A stretch of DNA of 64,000 nucleotides, from assembly GCA_001768515.1 (NCBI GenBank), contig MEOA01000067.1, positions 1-64,000 of the forward strand. Direction: 5' to 3'. The DNA is from Bacteroidetes bacterium GWE2_42_24 (GTDB lineage Bacteria; Bacteroidota; Bacteroidia; Bacteroidales; TTA-H9). The translations under genes were made by a program, and so were the position numbers. This document shows, one piece after another, positions 51,783 to 61,917 of the stretch; position 1 is the stretch's first letter; each line of letters begins with the position of its first letter. The notes below the pieces were generated by a model that made no database searches, had not been told where the DNA came from, and saw nothing but the letters and a program-made list of their open reading frames with translations.

Positions 51783-54779
51783 TTATAAGGGGATAGATGG
51801 AAGAATAATCTCAACAACAGTACCTTCGCCCATAGTGCTGTCAATATTGATATTTCCATTGAATTCTTTGATTATACCATACACGATCGATAATCCTAAA
51901 CCTGTTCCCTTATTTGTCGCTTTCGTTGTGTAAAATGGCTCAAAGAGATTATCAAGTTTATCCTGCTCAATCCCTGTTCCATTATCGGCCACAGTCATAA
52001 TGATAAATGCTCCTTCTCTAAGGCAGTTGATAATCACTTTTTTCTCAAGCTTCTTGTTATGTGTCAATTTCTCCTTTTCTTCAAGGGCGTCTTTTGCATT
52101 CGACAGCAAGTTTAATATTACCTGTTCAAGCTTGTATTTATTCCCATTAAAATAAAGCGAGTCTTCTATGTGATTAATTTCTAATTGAATATGATGATTT
52201 TTAAATTGTGCCTCTATAAGCAATAGCGTATTGGAGATGGCATCAAGTAAATTAACCCGCTCGAGAATAGAGTTCTGTTGGTCGCGCGAAAAAGTCCGGA
52301 TATGATCAATAATCTGTTTAATCCGGCTGATATTTTCAAAGCATTGCTCAATCTTTTGAACAAGGTAATCATCTGTCAGATTTGCCCTGTTCTGTTTGAG
52401 TAAAATATTTTCTAAACTCATTGATATCCCACCAAGGGGTTGGTTAATCTCATGCGCCATTCCAGCAGCAAGCTGACCAAGTGACTCAATCTTCGACTTT
52501 TGGATCAGTTTATTTTGTTGTTTCTCTGTCCTTCTCAATTCTTCTACTACACGGGTCTCCAGATTATAGTTAAGCTCCTTAAGCTCATACTCAAATCTTT
52601 TAAGTTCGGTAATGTCGATCAAAACTCCTATGGTTCCGCCAATTCTCCCTCCAACATCATAGAATAATGATTTATTGAAGAGTACAGTATGATTAGTTCC
52701 ATCTACATAGGTTATAACCGCTTCAAATCGTTTAATTGGATTTGACTCTTTCAGTTCATCGTTTTTCAGGTTAATGGCCTTATCGAACTCATTGATCTCA
52801 TCATAAACAAATTTCCTTCCAATAATTTCCTGCCTTGATTTTCCGGTAATAGCCAGAAACTCTTTGTTAAGCCCAATGAACTGATCATTTGCATCTTTGT
52901 AATAAACCGGGTTGGGGAGGCTGTTAATCAAAGTTTGCAAGAAGTTATACTGATTCCGGATTTGATTCTGAGCATCTACATAGCTGGTAATCTCCCGGGT
53001 CATCATGGCGATTCTGTCAACTTTGTTATGCTGATTGATGATCGGATAGATCAAATGTTCAAATGAAAGATTCTTGTATGAATCGCGGAAAATGGTCTTG
53101 GTTGCGGTTTCGGCTACCTGCTGGATCACAGGCCACCGCTTCTCGGCGATAAAAGAGGGATGCAGATCAAAATAGTTTTTACCAATTAACTCATTGACGG
53201 GCATATTCAGCGCTTCAGCAGCACTTTCGTTTACTTCAAGCAAGACGCCTTCTATATCAAACAGAACCATTGATGCTGTTGAAGCATTTAATAAAGCATG
53301 AGCCTTTTCTTCACTGCTGATAAGCGCGATAGCCGATTCATGACGCAAAAAGGCGTTTGCCAGTATCTTCCCGGCCATGTTGAGTAAAAAGACGGTATCT
53401 GAGTCGAATATCACCTTTTCGTTGAAGGCCATTAAACCAATAACACCTGCTAATCCTGACTCATTGTTTATTGGGCAAAAGATTGCTGAACTTACTCCGT
53501 TGCCCGATAAATACTGGTATTCCTTCGTGTTTTTGGTTAGGTTTTCCAGATCATCTACTGCCCAGTAATTACCTTCGGAGACAGATTTCCAGATTAGAGG
53601 TAGTTCATTGATTACAAATCCTTTATGCGCTAAAAGCTGAAAGGCCAAACCTTCCTTCAGGTAGTAGTAACTTCTCTTGACAGCACCCGTTTCATCTAGT
53701 AACCAAACAAAGGCTTTTCCGGCATTATTGAGCTTACTTATTTTCTGGAGGGATGAATCAATTGTAGTGTTAATGGTATCAGCCGATTGATTAATGAAGG
53801 CGGACGAGATGTTAAGCATGAGTTTCTCAATACCCGACCTTCTCATCCTTTGTTTGCCGGCTCTTTCACGGGCTTCCAATTGTTCCTGAAGCCTTAGATT
53901 GGCATCTGTTAACTCTCGCGTACGTTGCTCCACCAGTTGTTCAAGGTGTTGATGGTAGTTTGCAAGTCGGCGTTCATCCTTTTTACGCTCTGTCAGATCA
54001 GTATAAATCCCCATTACCAGAGCATAATCACTGAAAAGGATAATCTTTTCGCTTACCTCAGTCGATATAAGGGTTCCATCTTTCCGGATCAAATCAATTT
54101 CATGTGTCTCACTGACGAAAGCATTAGATTCCAATATGTCGCGATGCTTTTGTAATTGCATTTCGGCCTGCTCTTTTCCTGTGAAATCAGAGTGGAACAT
54201 CCTTGTTAGTTCTTCTTTGGTATAGCCCAACAAGCGTGAAGCTGACTCATTGACTTCAATCACCTTTCCTAACACAGGATCAGTTAGGAATATGGCCTGA
54301 GGAGCGTTGCTAATGAGCGTTCTGAATAATAACTCGCTATTTGTCAGAGCTTCCTCAGCCTTCTTTCTCCGTTGTTCTTCAAGCCGCAGTTTATTGTCGT
54401 AATCAATAGAGCTAACCAAATCAGTAATGATTTCTTTAAACTGAGCCCTGTCGAATGGTTTTAGTATAAACCTGTTTACCCCAAGTTCTATAGCTTCTAA
54501 AAAGTATTCGGTTTCTGAATAGGATGTGGTGACTACTGTCCTGATTTCAGGTTGTATCTTTTTAATGGCTTTCAACATCTGGAGCCCGTTAAGCCTGGGC
54601 ATCGCGATATCTGTTATAACTATTTGCGGGTGATATTTTTCAAAAGCTTCCAATCCGGCCATACCATTGTCGGCCAGTACCACATTAGTAACAGTCTCTT
54701 CAAGTATCTCTTTCAATACTGTACGGAAAATATTCTCATCTTCAACATACAATACCGTAATGTCAAGTTTCAGGTCCAC
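51783..54779 (-). CDS. Multi-PAS/GAF hybrid-type sensor histidine kinase
   Basis: The 998-residue cytoplasmic kinase starts with a GTG codon. Domain order: receiver (Asp57 in VITDIAMPR), PAS (about 148-270), a coiled coil, GAF (about 310-480), PAS (about 490-610), PAS (about 615-735), HisKA with His776 (AAGMAHEINQPLGG) and HATPase with NLLSNAKDA, DNGTGI and GTGLGLSIV. There is no transmembrane segment, so it senses an internal or diffusible signal. It probably phosphorylates the NtrC-type regulator downstream. The -7 element at 54819-54827 supports the start. Confidence 0.92.
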   Translation of the reverse strand: MDLKLDITVLYVEDENIFRTVLKEILEETVTNVVLADNGMAGLEAFEKYHPQIVITDIAMPRLNGLQMLKAIKKIQPEIRTVVTTSYSETEYFLEAIELGVNRFILKPFDRAQFKEIITDLVSSIDYDNKLRLEEQRRKKAEEALTNSELLFRTLISNAPQAIFLTDPVLGKVIEVNESASRLLGYTKEELTRMFHSDFTGKEQAEMQLQKHRDILESNAFVSETHEIDLIRKDGTLISTEVSEKIILFSDYALVMGIYTDLTERKKDERRLANYHQHLEQLVEQRTRELTDANLRLQEQLEARERAGKQRMRRSGIEKLMLNISSAFINQSADTINTTIDSSLQKISKLNNAGKAFVWLLDETGAVKRSYYYLKEGLAFQLLAHKGFVINELPLIWKSVSEGNYWAVDDLENLTKNTKEYQYLSGNGVSSAIFCPINNESGLAGVIGLMAFNEKVIFDSDTVFLLNMAGKILANAFLRHESAIALISSEEKAHALLNASTASMVLFDIEGVLLEVNESAAEALNMPVNELIGKNYFDLHPSFIAEKRWPVIQQVAETATKTIFRDSYKNLSFEHLIYPIINQHNKVDRIAMMTREITSYVDAQNQIRNQYNFLQTLINSLPNPVYYKDANDQFIGLNKEFLAITGKSRQEIIGRKFVYDEINEFDKAINLKNDELKESNPIKRFEAVITYVDGTNHTVLFNKSLFYDVGGRIGGTIGVLIDITELKRFEYELKELNYNLETRVVEELRRTEKQQNKLIQKSKIESLGQLAAGMAHEINQPLGGISMSLENILLKQNRANLTDDYLVQKIEQCFENISRIKQIIDHIRTFSRDQQNSILERVNLLDAISNTLLLIEAQFKNHHIQLEINHIEDSLYFNGNKYKLEQVILNLLSNAKDALEEKEKLTHNKKLEKKVIINCLREGAFIIMTVADNGTGIEQDKLDNLFEPFYTTKATNKGTGLGLSIVYGIIKEFNGNINIDSTMGEGTVVEIILPSIPL

Positions 54780-54818
54780 AATATCTTGCGTTTAATGCCA
54801 CATCGATTGGTCAGTTAA

Positions 54819-54827
54819 ACAAAGTTA
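54819..54827 (-). promoter_or_regulatory. -7 promoter element TAACTTTGT (minus strand)
   Basis: 40 bp upstream of the GTG start of the multi-PAS kinase. Confidence 0.55.
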
Positions 54828-54962
54828 TTAAAATCCTGATACCACTTCAATTATAAGTAAAGATTCATTATCTGAATTATAAGTCCAATAGGTCTACTTA
54901 GGCCATTAATCGGGGAATGAATCTAACTCAGATTTACCATGTGGGTATTTCCTTTTACTGAT

Positions 54963-54971
54963 TAACTTTGC
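54963..54971 (+). promoter_or_regulatory. -7 promoter element TAACTTTGC
   Basis: Consensus element 25 bp before the trmD start. Confidence 0.7.
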
Positions 54972-54996
54972 AGTCCAATACCAGCAAAACGGTAAA

Positions 54997-55686
54997 ATGA
55001 TCAGAATAGAGATAATCACAATATTTCCAGAATTGCTCGAAGGTCCTTTTTCACATTCAATTTTGAAAAGAGCTCAACAGAAAGGCATGGCTGAAATAAT
55101 TCTTCATAATTTAAGGGATTATTCGGACGACAAACATAAGCGTGTTGATGATTATCCTTTTGGAGGTGGTGCCGGAATGGTAATGATGGTAGAGCCTGTC
55201 TTCAATATCATTAATCATTTAAGAAGCCAGCGACAATACGATGATGTTATTTACACATCGCCTGATGGCGAACTTCTTAGTCAGCCAATGGCTAACAGGC
55301 TATCGCTGTGCAGTAACCTGATCATACTTTGCGGCCACTATAAGGGAATTGATGAAAGAATTAGGGAACATCTGGTAACCAAAGAAATTAGTATCGGTAA
55401 CTACGTGTTGTCGGGCGGAGAGCTTGCAGCTGCTGTGATTACTGATGCTGTCGTGCGCCTTATCCCTGGCGTTTTAAATGATGAAACCTCTGCCTTGTCT
55501 GATTCCTTTCAGGATGGACTGATTTCTCCTCCTGTCTTTACCCGCCCCGCGACCTATAATGGTTGGCCTGTACCTCCTGTATTGTTGTCGGGCAACGACC
55601 GTTTAATTCAGCAGTGGCGATTAGAACAGTCAGTGGAGCGAACCAAACAACGGCGACCAGAGTTGTTTTCAGACTCAAAACAATAA
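54997..55686 (+). CDS. trmD: tRNA (guanine-37-N1)-methyltransferase
   Basis: The 229-residue enzyme methylates G37 of tRNAs that have G36. Motifs: [55 protein letters not shown] and the knot [23 protein letters not shown]. It stands alone, without the rpsP-rimM-rplS genes that flank it in many other bacteria. Confidence 0.97.
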   Translation: MIRIEIITIFPELLEGPFSHSILKRAQQKGMAEIILHNLRDYSDDKHKRVDDYPFGGGAGMVMMVEPVFNIINHLRSQRQYDDVIYTSPDGELLSQPMANRLSLCSNLIILCGHYKGIDERIREHLVTKEISIGNYVLSGGELAAAVITDAVVRLIPGVLNDETSALSDSFQDGLISPPVFTRPATYNGWPVPPVLLSGNDRLIQQWRLEQSVERTKQRRPELFSDSKQ

Positions 55687-55748
55687 CAATCAATTAAATA
55701 AAAAGAATGATTAAAGTTATTGTTAAAAAGATTGCTGGAATGATGTCG

Positions 55749-55776
55749 AATTTGCACCAAGTTGGTGTAAATTTGC
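55749..55776 (+). promoter_or_regulatory. -7 element with overlapping inverted repeat
   Basis: TAAATTTGC at 55768-55776 lies 30 bp before the coiled-coil gene. An inverted repeat, AATTTGCACC (55749-55758) and GGTGTAAATT (55764-55773), covers the same stretch and could be an operator or a hairpin. Confidence 0.5.
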
Positions 55777-55805
55777 TAAAATAATTCCGCAGAAAATCCG
55801 GGGTT

Positions 55806-56093
55806 ATGCAGGAAATAGATCAACTTGTAACTGATATTGAGCGGAAAATCAACGGACTCATTAGCCAGCTTCATATAAAAGAGGCTGAAAATAAAAAGCT
55901 AGTAAGCGAGTTAAGCCAAATGTCACAAACGATTGAAAACTTGTTGGCCCGGATTGGCAAACTGGAAGAAGAAAACAAAATTTTAAAAATTGCTCATACA
56001 TTAACCACGGGAACTGATACAACCGACACGAAAAAACAAATAAACCAATTGGTGCGGGAAATAGATCATTGTATCAGCCTTTTAAATGGTTGA
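55806..56093 (+). CDS. Small coiled-coil protein upstream of zapA
   Basis: The 95-residue protein is almost wholly a coiled coil (NGLISQLHIKEAENKKLVSELSQMSQTIENLLARIGKLEEENKIL). It sits just before zapA, as such genes do in other Bacteroidota, which suggests a division-related role comparable to ZapB; that is inferred from position and fold only. Confidence 0.75.
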   Translation: MQEIDQLVTDIERKINGLISQLHIKEAENKKLVSELSQMSQTIENLLARIGKLEEENKILKIAHTLTTGTDTTDTKKQINQLVREIDHCISLLNG

Positions 56094-56128
56094 ATAGTTT
56101 AACAGTCAGGGAATACAACGAGGAGATT

Positions 56129-56413
56129 ATGAATGAACAAACAATCAGTGTTGTAATTGCTGACAGATCATATAGATTGACAATACAGGGCGATCAGGAA
56201 GCCTTCATCAGAGAAGCTGCTAAAAGCATCAACATGAAGGTTAAAACATACGCAGAACAATATGCCTATCGCGACAGGCAGGATCTGTTGGCCATGGTAG
56301 CCCTGCAGTTGGCAAGTGAAGGACTGATGAAGGATGACTCCGGTCAGGCTGATCACGATCAACTGAAAGTACGATTGAATGAGTTGAACATGTTGCTTGA
56401 TATAACTGTTTAA
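56129..56413 (+). CDS. zapA: Cell division protein ZapA
   Basis: The start at 56129 follows a good ribosome-binding site (aggag at 56121-56125); the upstream frame from 56069 overlaps the previous gene and is not used. The 94-residue protein has the ZapA fold: ISVVIADRSYRLTIQGDQEAFIREAAKSINMKVKTYAEQYAYRDRQDLLAMVALQLASEGL. ZapA crosslinks FtsZ filaments at mid-cell. A 6S RNA gene follows. Confidence 0.9.
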   Translation: MNEQTISVVIADRSYRLTIQGDQEAFIREAAKSINMKVKTYAEQYAYRDRQDLLAMVALQLASEGLMKDDSGQADHDQLKVRLNELNMLLDITV

Positions 56414-56458
56414 AAGACGATACACCTTTTGTTCTTTGATTGCTGCACAAAATAAATG

Positions 56459-56656
56459 CCCGCATTAATCCATAACGGTGCGCAAACTCAACATTATAAG
56501 CTTTAGGGCTTGACTCAATGTGACGTAGAACAGGCCTCGGCCAGGGTTCGTCCCAGGTATCTTCATCTGAAGACAGTGGAAGTTTAAAGTCACAGGCTGC
56601 CCTAAACATGAAAGTCAAGGGGTTTTGCTTCACTCTGGGATTATGCGGGTTTTTTT
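56459..56656 (+). ncRNA. ssrS: 6S RNA
   Basis: Between zapA and rny, the ends CCCGCATTAATCC (56459-56471) and GGGATTATGCGGG (56637-56649) pair almost perfectly, enclosing about 165 nt with a broken double-stranded body and an open centre. A T-run follows. Length, long closing stem and position between zapA and rny fit 6S RNA, which binds RNA polymerase holoenzyme in stationary phase. The exact 5' end is not certain. Confidence 0.8.
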
Positions 56657-56693
56657 GTCGGGCGTTTAGGTTCCTTAAAACTACTATTTAAAG

Positions 56694-58235
56694 ATGGATA
56701 TAATTATATGGATCGCTGTAGCCATAGCTTCAGCTTCTCTCGGGAGCTTTTTGACATCAATTATGATCCGACGCTCTGCCGAATCAAAGAGCAACGTTAT
56801 CATCAAAGAAGCCAATGATAAAGCCGAGGTCATCAAAAAGGAAAAGATGCTTCAGGCAAAAGAAAATTTCCTGCAATTAAAGTCGGAGCATGAGCAGGAA
56901 ATGAACGAACGGAGCAACCAAATACAGAAAAATGAACTTCGCCTAAAACAACGCGAAACCCAATTGAATCAGCGTCAGGATGAGCTTCAGAAGAAACAAC
57001 GCGAAATCCAAACCCTTAAATCCAATATAGACCTTCAGACTGAATCGCTTAATAAAAAGGAGTCTGAAATCAACAAGTTTATGAAGCAACAATATGAAAC
57101 GCTTGAACGGATTTCAGGGATGTCGGCCAGTGAAGCAAAAAACCAACTCATCGAGAGCCTGAAAGATGACGCTAAAATTGATGCCCAGGCAATGATCAAG
57201 GATATAATTGATGAGGCTAAGTTAACGGCCAATAACGAAGCCCGTAAAATCGTCGTCGAGTCAATTCAGCGAACTGCCGTTGAGCATGCTATCGAGAACA
57301 CTGTCTCGGTGTTTAACATCGAAAATGATGAAATTAAAGGCAGAATTATTGGCCGTGAAGGACGAAACATCAGAGCACTGGAATCATTAACCGGCGTTGA
57401 GATCATCATTGATGATTCTCCCGATGCCATCATCCTTTCAGGCTTTGATCCTGTGCGTCGTGAAATTGCCCGTTTATCACTCCACAAACTCGTTACCGAT
57501 GGCCGTATTCACCCGGCCAGAATTGAAGAAGTCGTTGCTAAAACAACAAAACAGGTTGAACAGGAAATTCTTGAAACCGGTAAACGTACAGCCATTGACC
57601 TTGGAATTCACGGAATGCATGCAGAATTGCTCAGGTTGATCGGAAAAATGAAATACCGCTCTTCCTATGGACAAAACCTGTTGGCACATTCAATTGAAGT
57701 CGCCCGACTCTGTGCTACTATGGCTGCCGAACTGGGACTTAACCCGAAAAAAGCAAAACGAGCCGGTCTGCTTCATGATATCGGAAAAGTAGCTGATACC
57801 GAAAGTGACCTGCCCCACGCCCTTGCCGGGATGAAAATCGCCGAAAAATTCAAGGAAAAGCCAGAGGTTTGCAATGCCATCGGCTCCCATCATGAGGAGG
57901 AAGAAATGACGTCGTTGTTTGCGCCAATCGTTCAGGTATGCGACGCCATTTCTGGTGCCCGTCCTGGTGCACGACGCGAAGTGGTCGAGGCTTACATTCA
58001 GCGTCTCAATAAACTCGAGGACCTTGCCCTCACCTACCCCGGCGTCGTTAAAACATATGCCATTCAAGCCGGACGTGAGTTAAGGGTAATTGTTGGTGCC
58101 GATAAGGTTACCGATGTCGAAGCCAGCCAGATATCTTATGACCTTTCAAAGAAAATTCAGGACGAGATGACCTATCCCGGACAAATCAAGATTACTGTGA
58201 TCAGGGAAACCAGAGCCATCGCCTTCGCGAAATAG
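56694..58235 (+). CDS. rny: Ribonuclease Y
   Basis: The 513-residue membrane-anchored endoribonuclease starts mRNA decay. It has an N-terminal transmembrane helix (residues 3-22), a long coiled coil (30-170), a KH domain ([35 protein letters not shown]) and an HD domain with AGLLHDIGK and HSIEVARLC metal ligands. Length is normal. Confidence 0.97.
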   Translation: MDIIIWIAVAIASASLGSFLTSIMIRRSAESKSNVIIKEANDKAEVIKKEKMLQAKENFLQLKSEHEQEMNERSNQIQKNELRLKQRETQLNQRQDELQKKQREIQTLKSNIDLQTESLNKKESEINKFMKQQYETLERISGMSASEAKNQLIESLKDDAKIDAQAMIKDIIDEAKLTANNEARKIVVESIQRTAVEHAIENTVSVFNIENDEIKGRIIGREGRNIRALESLTGVEIIIDDSPDAIILSGFDPVRREIARLSLHKLVTDGRIHPARIEEVVAKTTKQVEQEILETGKRTAIDLGIHGMHAELLRLIGKMKYRSSYGQNLLAHSIEVARLCATMAAELGLNPKKAKRAGLLHDIGKVADTESDLPHALAGMKIAEKFKEKPEVCNAIGSHHEEEEMTSLFAPIVQVCDAISGARPGARREVVEAYIQRLNKLEDLALTYPGVVKTYAIQAGRELRVIVGADKVTDVEASQISYDLSKKIQDEMTYPGQIKITVIRETRAIAFAK

Positions 58236-58271
58236 ACAGCACTTCCTGATCATCTTGACTACTAATACTGC

Positions 58272-58304
58272 CAGCGCCGGTTTATATGAACCGGCGCTGT
58301 TTTT
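58272..58304 (+). terminator. Terminator after rny
   Basis: A perfect 11-bp stem CAGCGCCGGTT / AACCGGCGCTG with a T-run. Confidence 0.93.
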
Positions 58305-58926
58305 GTATGCTATCAGATGGAAATCATACCGTATAACTTTTAACTTAAGTCTGATGGGTACCCTTCTTTCGTTCGTCACAAACGACCAATTGCATAATCA
58401 ACGTTGCATCTTTCGGGTATATTTTTGAATTTTTCTAACGGCTGAGACCTTTTATATTCCTATACCAAAAACCGATCAAACCGTTCATTGATTTCTAAAA
58501 TTTGTTTATCAAGCCTCTTTATATAAAATGGCAGTCTTCATGATTATACATCAATAATTTTCAATCTTTCAAGATATTACACGAAAAATCGCCACTCCGT
58601 TCATTTTTCCTTCAGCCTCCAGGCTGACACTTTCGTTCTAACTTCGTTCAATGAAATCGCGGAAATTGCAATTATTAAGAATTTTAGTTCAATGTTCGTT
58701 CAAGGGGGATTAAGTAACCAAACATTACGTTTAAAACAAGCTGACAATCAAGACATAAAGAGACCAAAGTTATATCAAATATATATCAAAGAGGGAGTAA
58801 AGCCTTTTTTTACTAGTCTTTTTAACGGGTTTACAGTATGTTACGAGAGGCTTTGGCTTAAACTTTAGCTTTGGTTTTGGCTCTCGATAGCTACCAACGA
58901 TTTTTAGCAGGTAATCGTTTTAGTTT

Positions 58927-58954
58927 GTAGAGGCAAGGCATGCCTTGTCTCTAC
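58927..58954. repeat. 28-bp near-perfect palindrome
   Basis: Arms GTAGAGGCAAGGCA and TGCCTTGTCTCTAC are complementary except at one position. A diverged copy is at 2486-2513. REP-like elements of this kind often occur in intergenic DNA. Confidence 0.8.
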
Positions 58955-59180
58955 AATAATTATATCGTCCCCGGCTCTTAAATCCCGATCAGTATCAGAG
59001 AATGACGAAAAAGCCGGATGGAGTGCATTCCGGCTACTCGAAGGCTAAGGGAAATGTGTCATTTTTTAAGATGGACCGTAGATCAACCGTAGATTAAGCG
59101 TAGATCAAGCGTTCGTCAAGCGTACGGTTAAGGTTGATCTTTGCTTGATTTTCGGCTGAAATGCGGTATAAGTTCTTTTG
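58945..59180 (-). repeat. Dispersed about 200-bp intergenic repeat, copy B
   Basis: The reverse complement aligns with 10913-11115. This copy carries three more 11-bp units than copy A and includes the palindrome at its end. The copies lie in opposite orientation about 48 kb apart. Confidence 0.75.
59075..59129 (+). repeat. Five 11-bp tandem units
   Basis: Units: accgtagatca, accgtagatta, agcgtagatca, agcgttcgtca, agcgtacggtt. Each is 11 bp with two to four differences from its neighbour. Confidence 0.85.
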
Positions 59181-59834
59181 ATACTCCATTATGCTATGCC
59201 ATTATTATGCCAAACCCGTATAAAATTCGGGGATGGGTGAAAAAAAAAATGAATCGTTTAAATTTTACTTACCTGCCAATATATGCCCCTGTTTGAATAT
59301 CTTGGCGGTTAAATTGAGTAGCGCAATTGTCGCTTTGGAAGTGTTTTCGTCCGCAGAGTCCTTTACACAAGCGATTTGCCGACCAGACTGAGGACACCTC
59401 CGGAGGATCCAGATCGATGGAGCATCAGGTTTTTTCTTCCTATTGGGGGCATCCTTCGTCGTGAGGAAGATTTATGGCTGTGAGGATCAATGGCAATCAG
59501 GCCTGCTTAAGTGACGTTAGTGTCAATAATGAAATACTAACCCTTAAACCTTGAATTGATACTTTCATCTTTCCGTTGTTTGGCTTGGTAATATAAAAAG
59601 TAATCCTGGTAGCAGAGATATACATAAACAACACTAAAACAAGCAAAAACAACAAATTAATGCAATAAATTGCTTTACAAATCAGATTTTGTAAATAAGA
59701 AGGGTATATCCGGGAGGAATAAGACCACCCATCCTGTATATAGCAAAATGGAATGTGATTAACACATTAAGGAAGAAAATCATTTCGTCCGATCATAATG
59801 AAACTATTGGGTTCAGAACTGTACAGACTAACAG

Positions 59835-60722
59835 TCAGTAACTCAGAATCCACGCATCCCGAAACTTGTTTGCAATCTTTCTACGGCCAGCCTTGGCCAG
59901 TTCAACTGATTCAAAGTCATCGATAGAGACACGGAATTTCCCATCATTCTCGATGATTTGTGAACGTTTATACCCCAGTTTGCGTACATCCTTCAGGGTA
60001 GCCTGCGCTTGTTTCAGGTTGTTGAAACTGCCGCTTATGATGTAAAAACGACCAGTTTTCTTAACGATTACAACATCAGAACCGGGTTGCTCATTTTGTG
60101 GTTCTTGCAATATGGCATCGGCTTTGAAGGCAACGACTGAGTCGGAATGGCAAATTCTGATTTCTCCCTCAGGATCTGCTGATTCGCCGAACCAAGCACA
60201 GGCATATCCTTTAAAAATCGCCATACCAACTACTTTCCAATGATTTCTGGCCCATTTGCCATGCCCAAGAATGAGGCTGGCTGACTGTTGTGTACTTTTC
60301 CAATTCTCGATGATCTGATCAGGGAAGGCAGCAGCATTTTCCCAGTAAAGCACTTCGTAAGCAACACCCGGGTATTTTGTGAGCTCCTTAGGCTTATCCC
60401 ATACCGATTTTTTACGGGTCTGATCCTTTGGATAACAGAAAGGCGCCCAGTTGCCTTTATCACTCCAGCTGTGTTGGTTACAACCGTTGACGGCAGGGTT
60501 GTTCAGATGTAGATCTTTCACGTGAAGTTGAGCCACGTACGATAAAGATTTAGATAACACCAGCGGCGTAGCACCATTGGCTACCCTGAATTCATTGATC
60601 ATACGAAACAAGGTGGCTTCATCGTCCGACAGGCAGAAATTGGCAGGAATTTCCTGACCTCTTACAGTCGGGTTTATCAGTCCTGATATTAATAAAATAG
60701 CGGCTATAAGAATCTTTTTCAT
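59835..60722 (-). CDS. Exported CAP-domain protein with C-terminal SPOR domain
   Basis: The start at 60722 gives a signal peptide (MKKILIAAILLISGLINPTVRG); the frame from 60743 adds seven residues and overlaps galK. The CAP (SCP/PR1) domain runs over about 30-190: EATLFRMINEFRVANGATPLVLSKSLSYVAQLHVKDLHLN, HSWSDKG, ENAAAFPDQIIENWKSTQQSASLILGHGKW. The last about 75 residues are a SPOR-like fold (RFYIISGSFNNLKQAQATLKDVRKLGYKRSQII...FRVSIDDF) that binds denuded peptidoglycan. A periplasmic, peptidoglycan-associated role is inferred. It follows galK by 13 bp. Confidence 0.85.
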   Translation of the reverse strand: MKKILIAAILLISGLINPTVRGQEIPANFCLSDDEATLFRMINEFRVANGATPLVLSKSLSYVAQLHVKDLHLNNPAVNGCNQHSWSDKGNWAPFCYPKDQTRKKSVWDKPKELTKYPGVAYEVLYWENAAAFPDQIIENWKSTQQSASLILGHGKWARNHWKVVGMAIFKGYACAWFGESADPEGEIRICHSDSVVAFKADAILQEPQNEQPGSDVVIVKKTGRFYIISGSFNNLKQAQATLKDVRKLGYKRSQIIENDGKFRVSIDDFESVELAKAGRRKIANKFRDAWILSY

Positions 60723-60735
60723 AAAACAGTTATCC

Positions 60736-61917
60736 TTAATCATTTATATTTATTTCATGAATCCCATCTGCGGGATGTACCATATAGAAGTCTGCTGCCC
60801 GGTTTGTTTTTCTCAAGTATGCTTCTCCTACTTTGGCAGCAAATTCATTTTTAGCCTGATCATCTATCAGACTTAGCGTGCATCCTCCAAAGCCTGCACC
60901 AGTCATTCGGCTTCCGTCGGTAAACGATAATTTATTTGCTTCTTCGGTTAAAACATCTAATTCAAAACACGAAACTTCATAATCATTACGCAGGCTCAAG
61001 TGCGATGCATTCAGCAATACACCAATTTGCTTAAAGTCTGCTGTTTCAAGTGCATCCACCATTTCACGTACCCGTTCGTTTTCTGAGGCCACATGAAAGA
61101 GCCGGTTATAAATTGTTTGCTCTTTAAAAAACGGCTTGATGCTTACAAGGTCATTAACTGTCAGTTGGCCAAGATTTTGAAGTTTCAGGTGATGGGCAGC
61201 AAGTGCTAACCCTTGTTTACATTCGGCCACTCGTTCATTGTATTTTGAATCTGCTAATCCGCGAGGGCGATTGGTATTGCTTACCATGAAAGCTTTTCCC
61301 GTAAAATCGATTGATACCAGTTGCCCGTCGTTGGAATTGCAGTCGAGTTTAATTGCTTTTCCCGGTTTACCCATCCCGATGGCATACATATCCATGATAC
61401 CGCAGTTCAGTCCAATAAATTCATTTTCTGCTTTTCTGGCGATTTCAACAAGTTGAAAGTTGCCAAATCCTGCTGAAAGGATATTGTTAAGTGCTATGGC
61501 GGTTACCATTTCAATGGATGCAGAAGATGAGAGCCCGGCACTATGAGGAAGGTCACCGTAGAAATAGAAGTCATGCCCTGGCAAATTGTGTCCCATTTTG
61601 CGGAATATCTCAATAACACCCAGCGGGTACTTCCACCAATTTTGCTTATGCTGTTCGAAAGCGGCGTTTATCTTAACTTCTCCATTTTCTTTAAAACCAG
61701 ATGACACGAACCGGAAAGAATCGGTTCCGTTGGGTCTGATGGCGAGAGACGTGCCAAGGTTAATGGCAAAAGGGAGAACCAGTCCATAGTTATAATCCGT
61801 GTGCTCACCGATCAGGTTGACTCTGCCTGGTGCAAAAAAAAGCCGCAAATCCTTTTGTTTATCACCAAACGACTGGTGAAAACCTCTAATGATTAAATTT
61901 TTAGTGTCTTGATTCAT
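60736..61917 (-). CDS. galK: Galactokinase
   Basis: The 393-residue GHMP kinase phosphorylates galactose at C1. Motifs: PGRVNLIGEHTDYNYG (30-45), the ATP loop SAGLSSSASIEMVTA (about 126-140) and TGAGFGGCTLSL near the C-terminus. Its start overlaps the stop of the hybrid kinase gene by 4 bp (ATGA), so translation is coupled. No other gal genes are in the window. Confidence 0.96.
   Translation of the reverse strand: MNQDTKNLIIRGFHQSFGDKQKDLRLFFAPGRVNLIGEHTDYNYGLVLPFAINLGTSLAIRPNGTDSFRFVSSGFKENGEVKINAAFEQHKQNWWKYPLGVIEIFRKMGHNLPGHDFYFYGDLPHSAGLSSSASIEMVTAIALNNILSAGFGNFQLVEIARKAENEFIGLNCGIMDMYAIGMGKPGKAIKLDCNSNDGQLVSIDFTGKAFMVSNTNRPRGLADSKYNERVAECKQGLALAAHHLKLQNLGQLTVNDLVSIKPFFKEQTIYNRLFHVASENERVREMVDALETADFKQIGVLLNASHLSLRNDYEVSCFELDVLTEEANKLSFTDGSRMTGAGFGGCTLSLIDDQAKNEFAAKVGEAYLRKTNRAADFYMVHPADGIHEININD

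Larger units (their letters stand above)
58305..59834. other. 1.5-kb gene-free, repeat-rich region
   Basis: No gene can be supported. It holds a hexamer-like repeat with inverted ends at 58845-58885 (CGAGAG...CTCTCG around variants of CTTTGG/CTTTAG), the palindrome at 58927-58954, dispersed repeat copy B, and the five-unit 11-bp array at 59075-59129. The part from 59320 to 59560 looks like decayed sequence of unknown origin. Confidence 0.6.

Noticed and set aside
56241-56633. 130-residue frame on the - strand
   Set aside because: It is antisense to zapA and the 6S RNA; the RNA structure explains the sequence better.
59320-59560. Possible decayed insertion sequence
   Set aside because: GC content rises slightly, but there are no frames, ends or duplications to support it.
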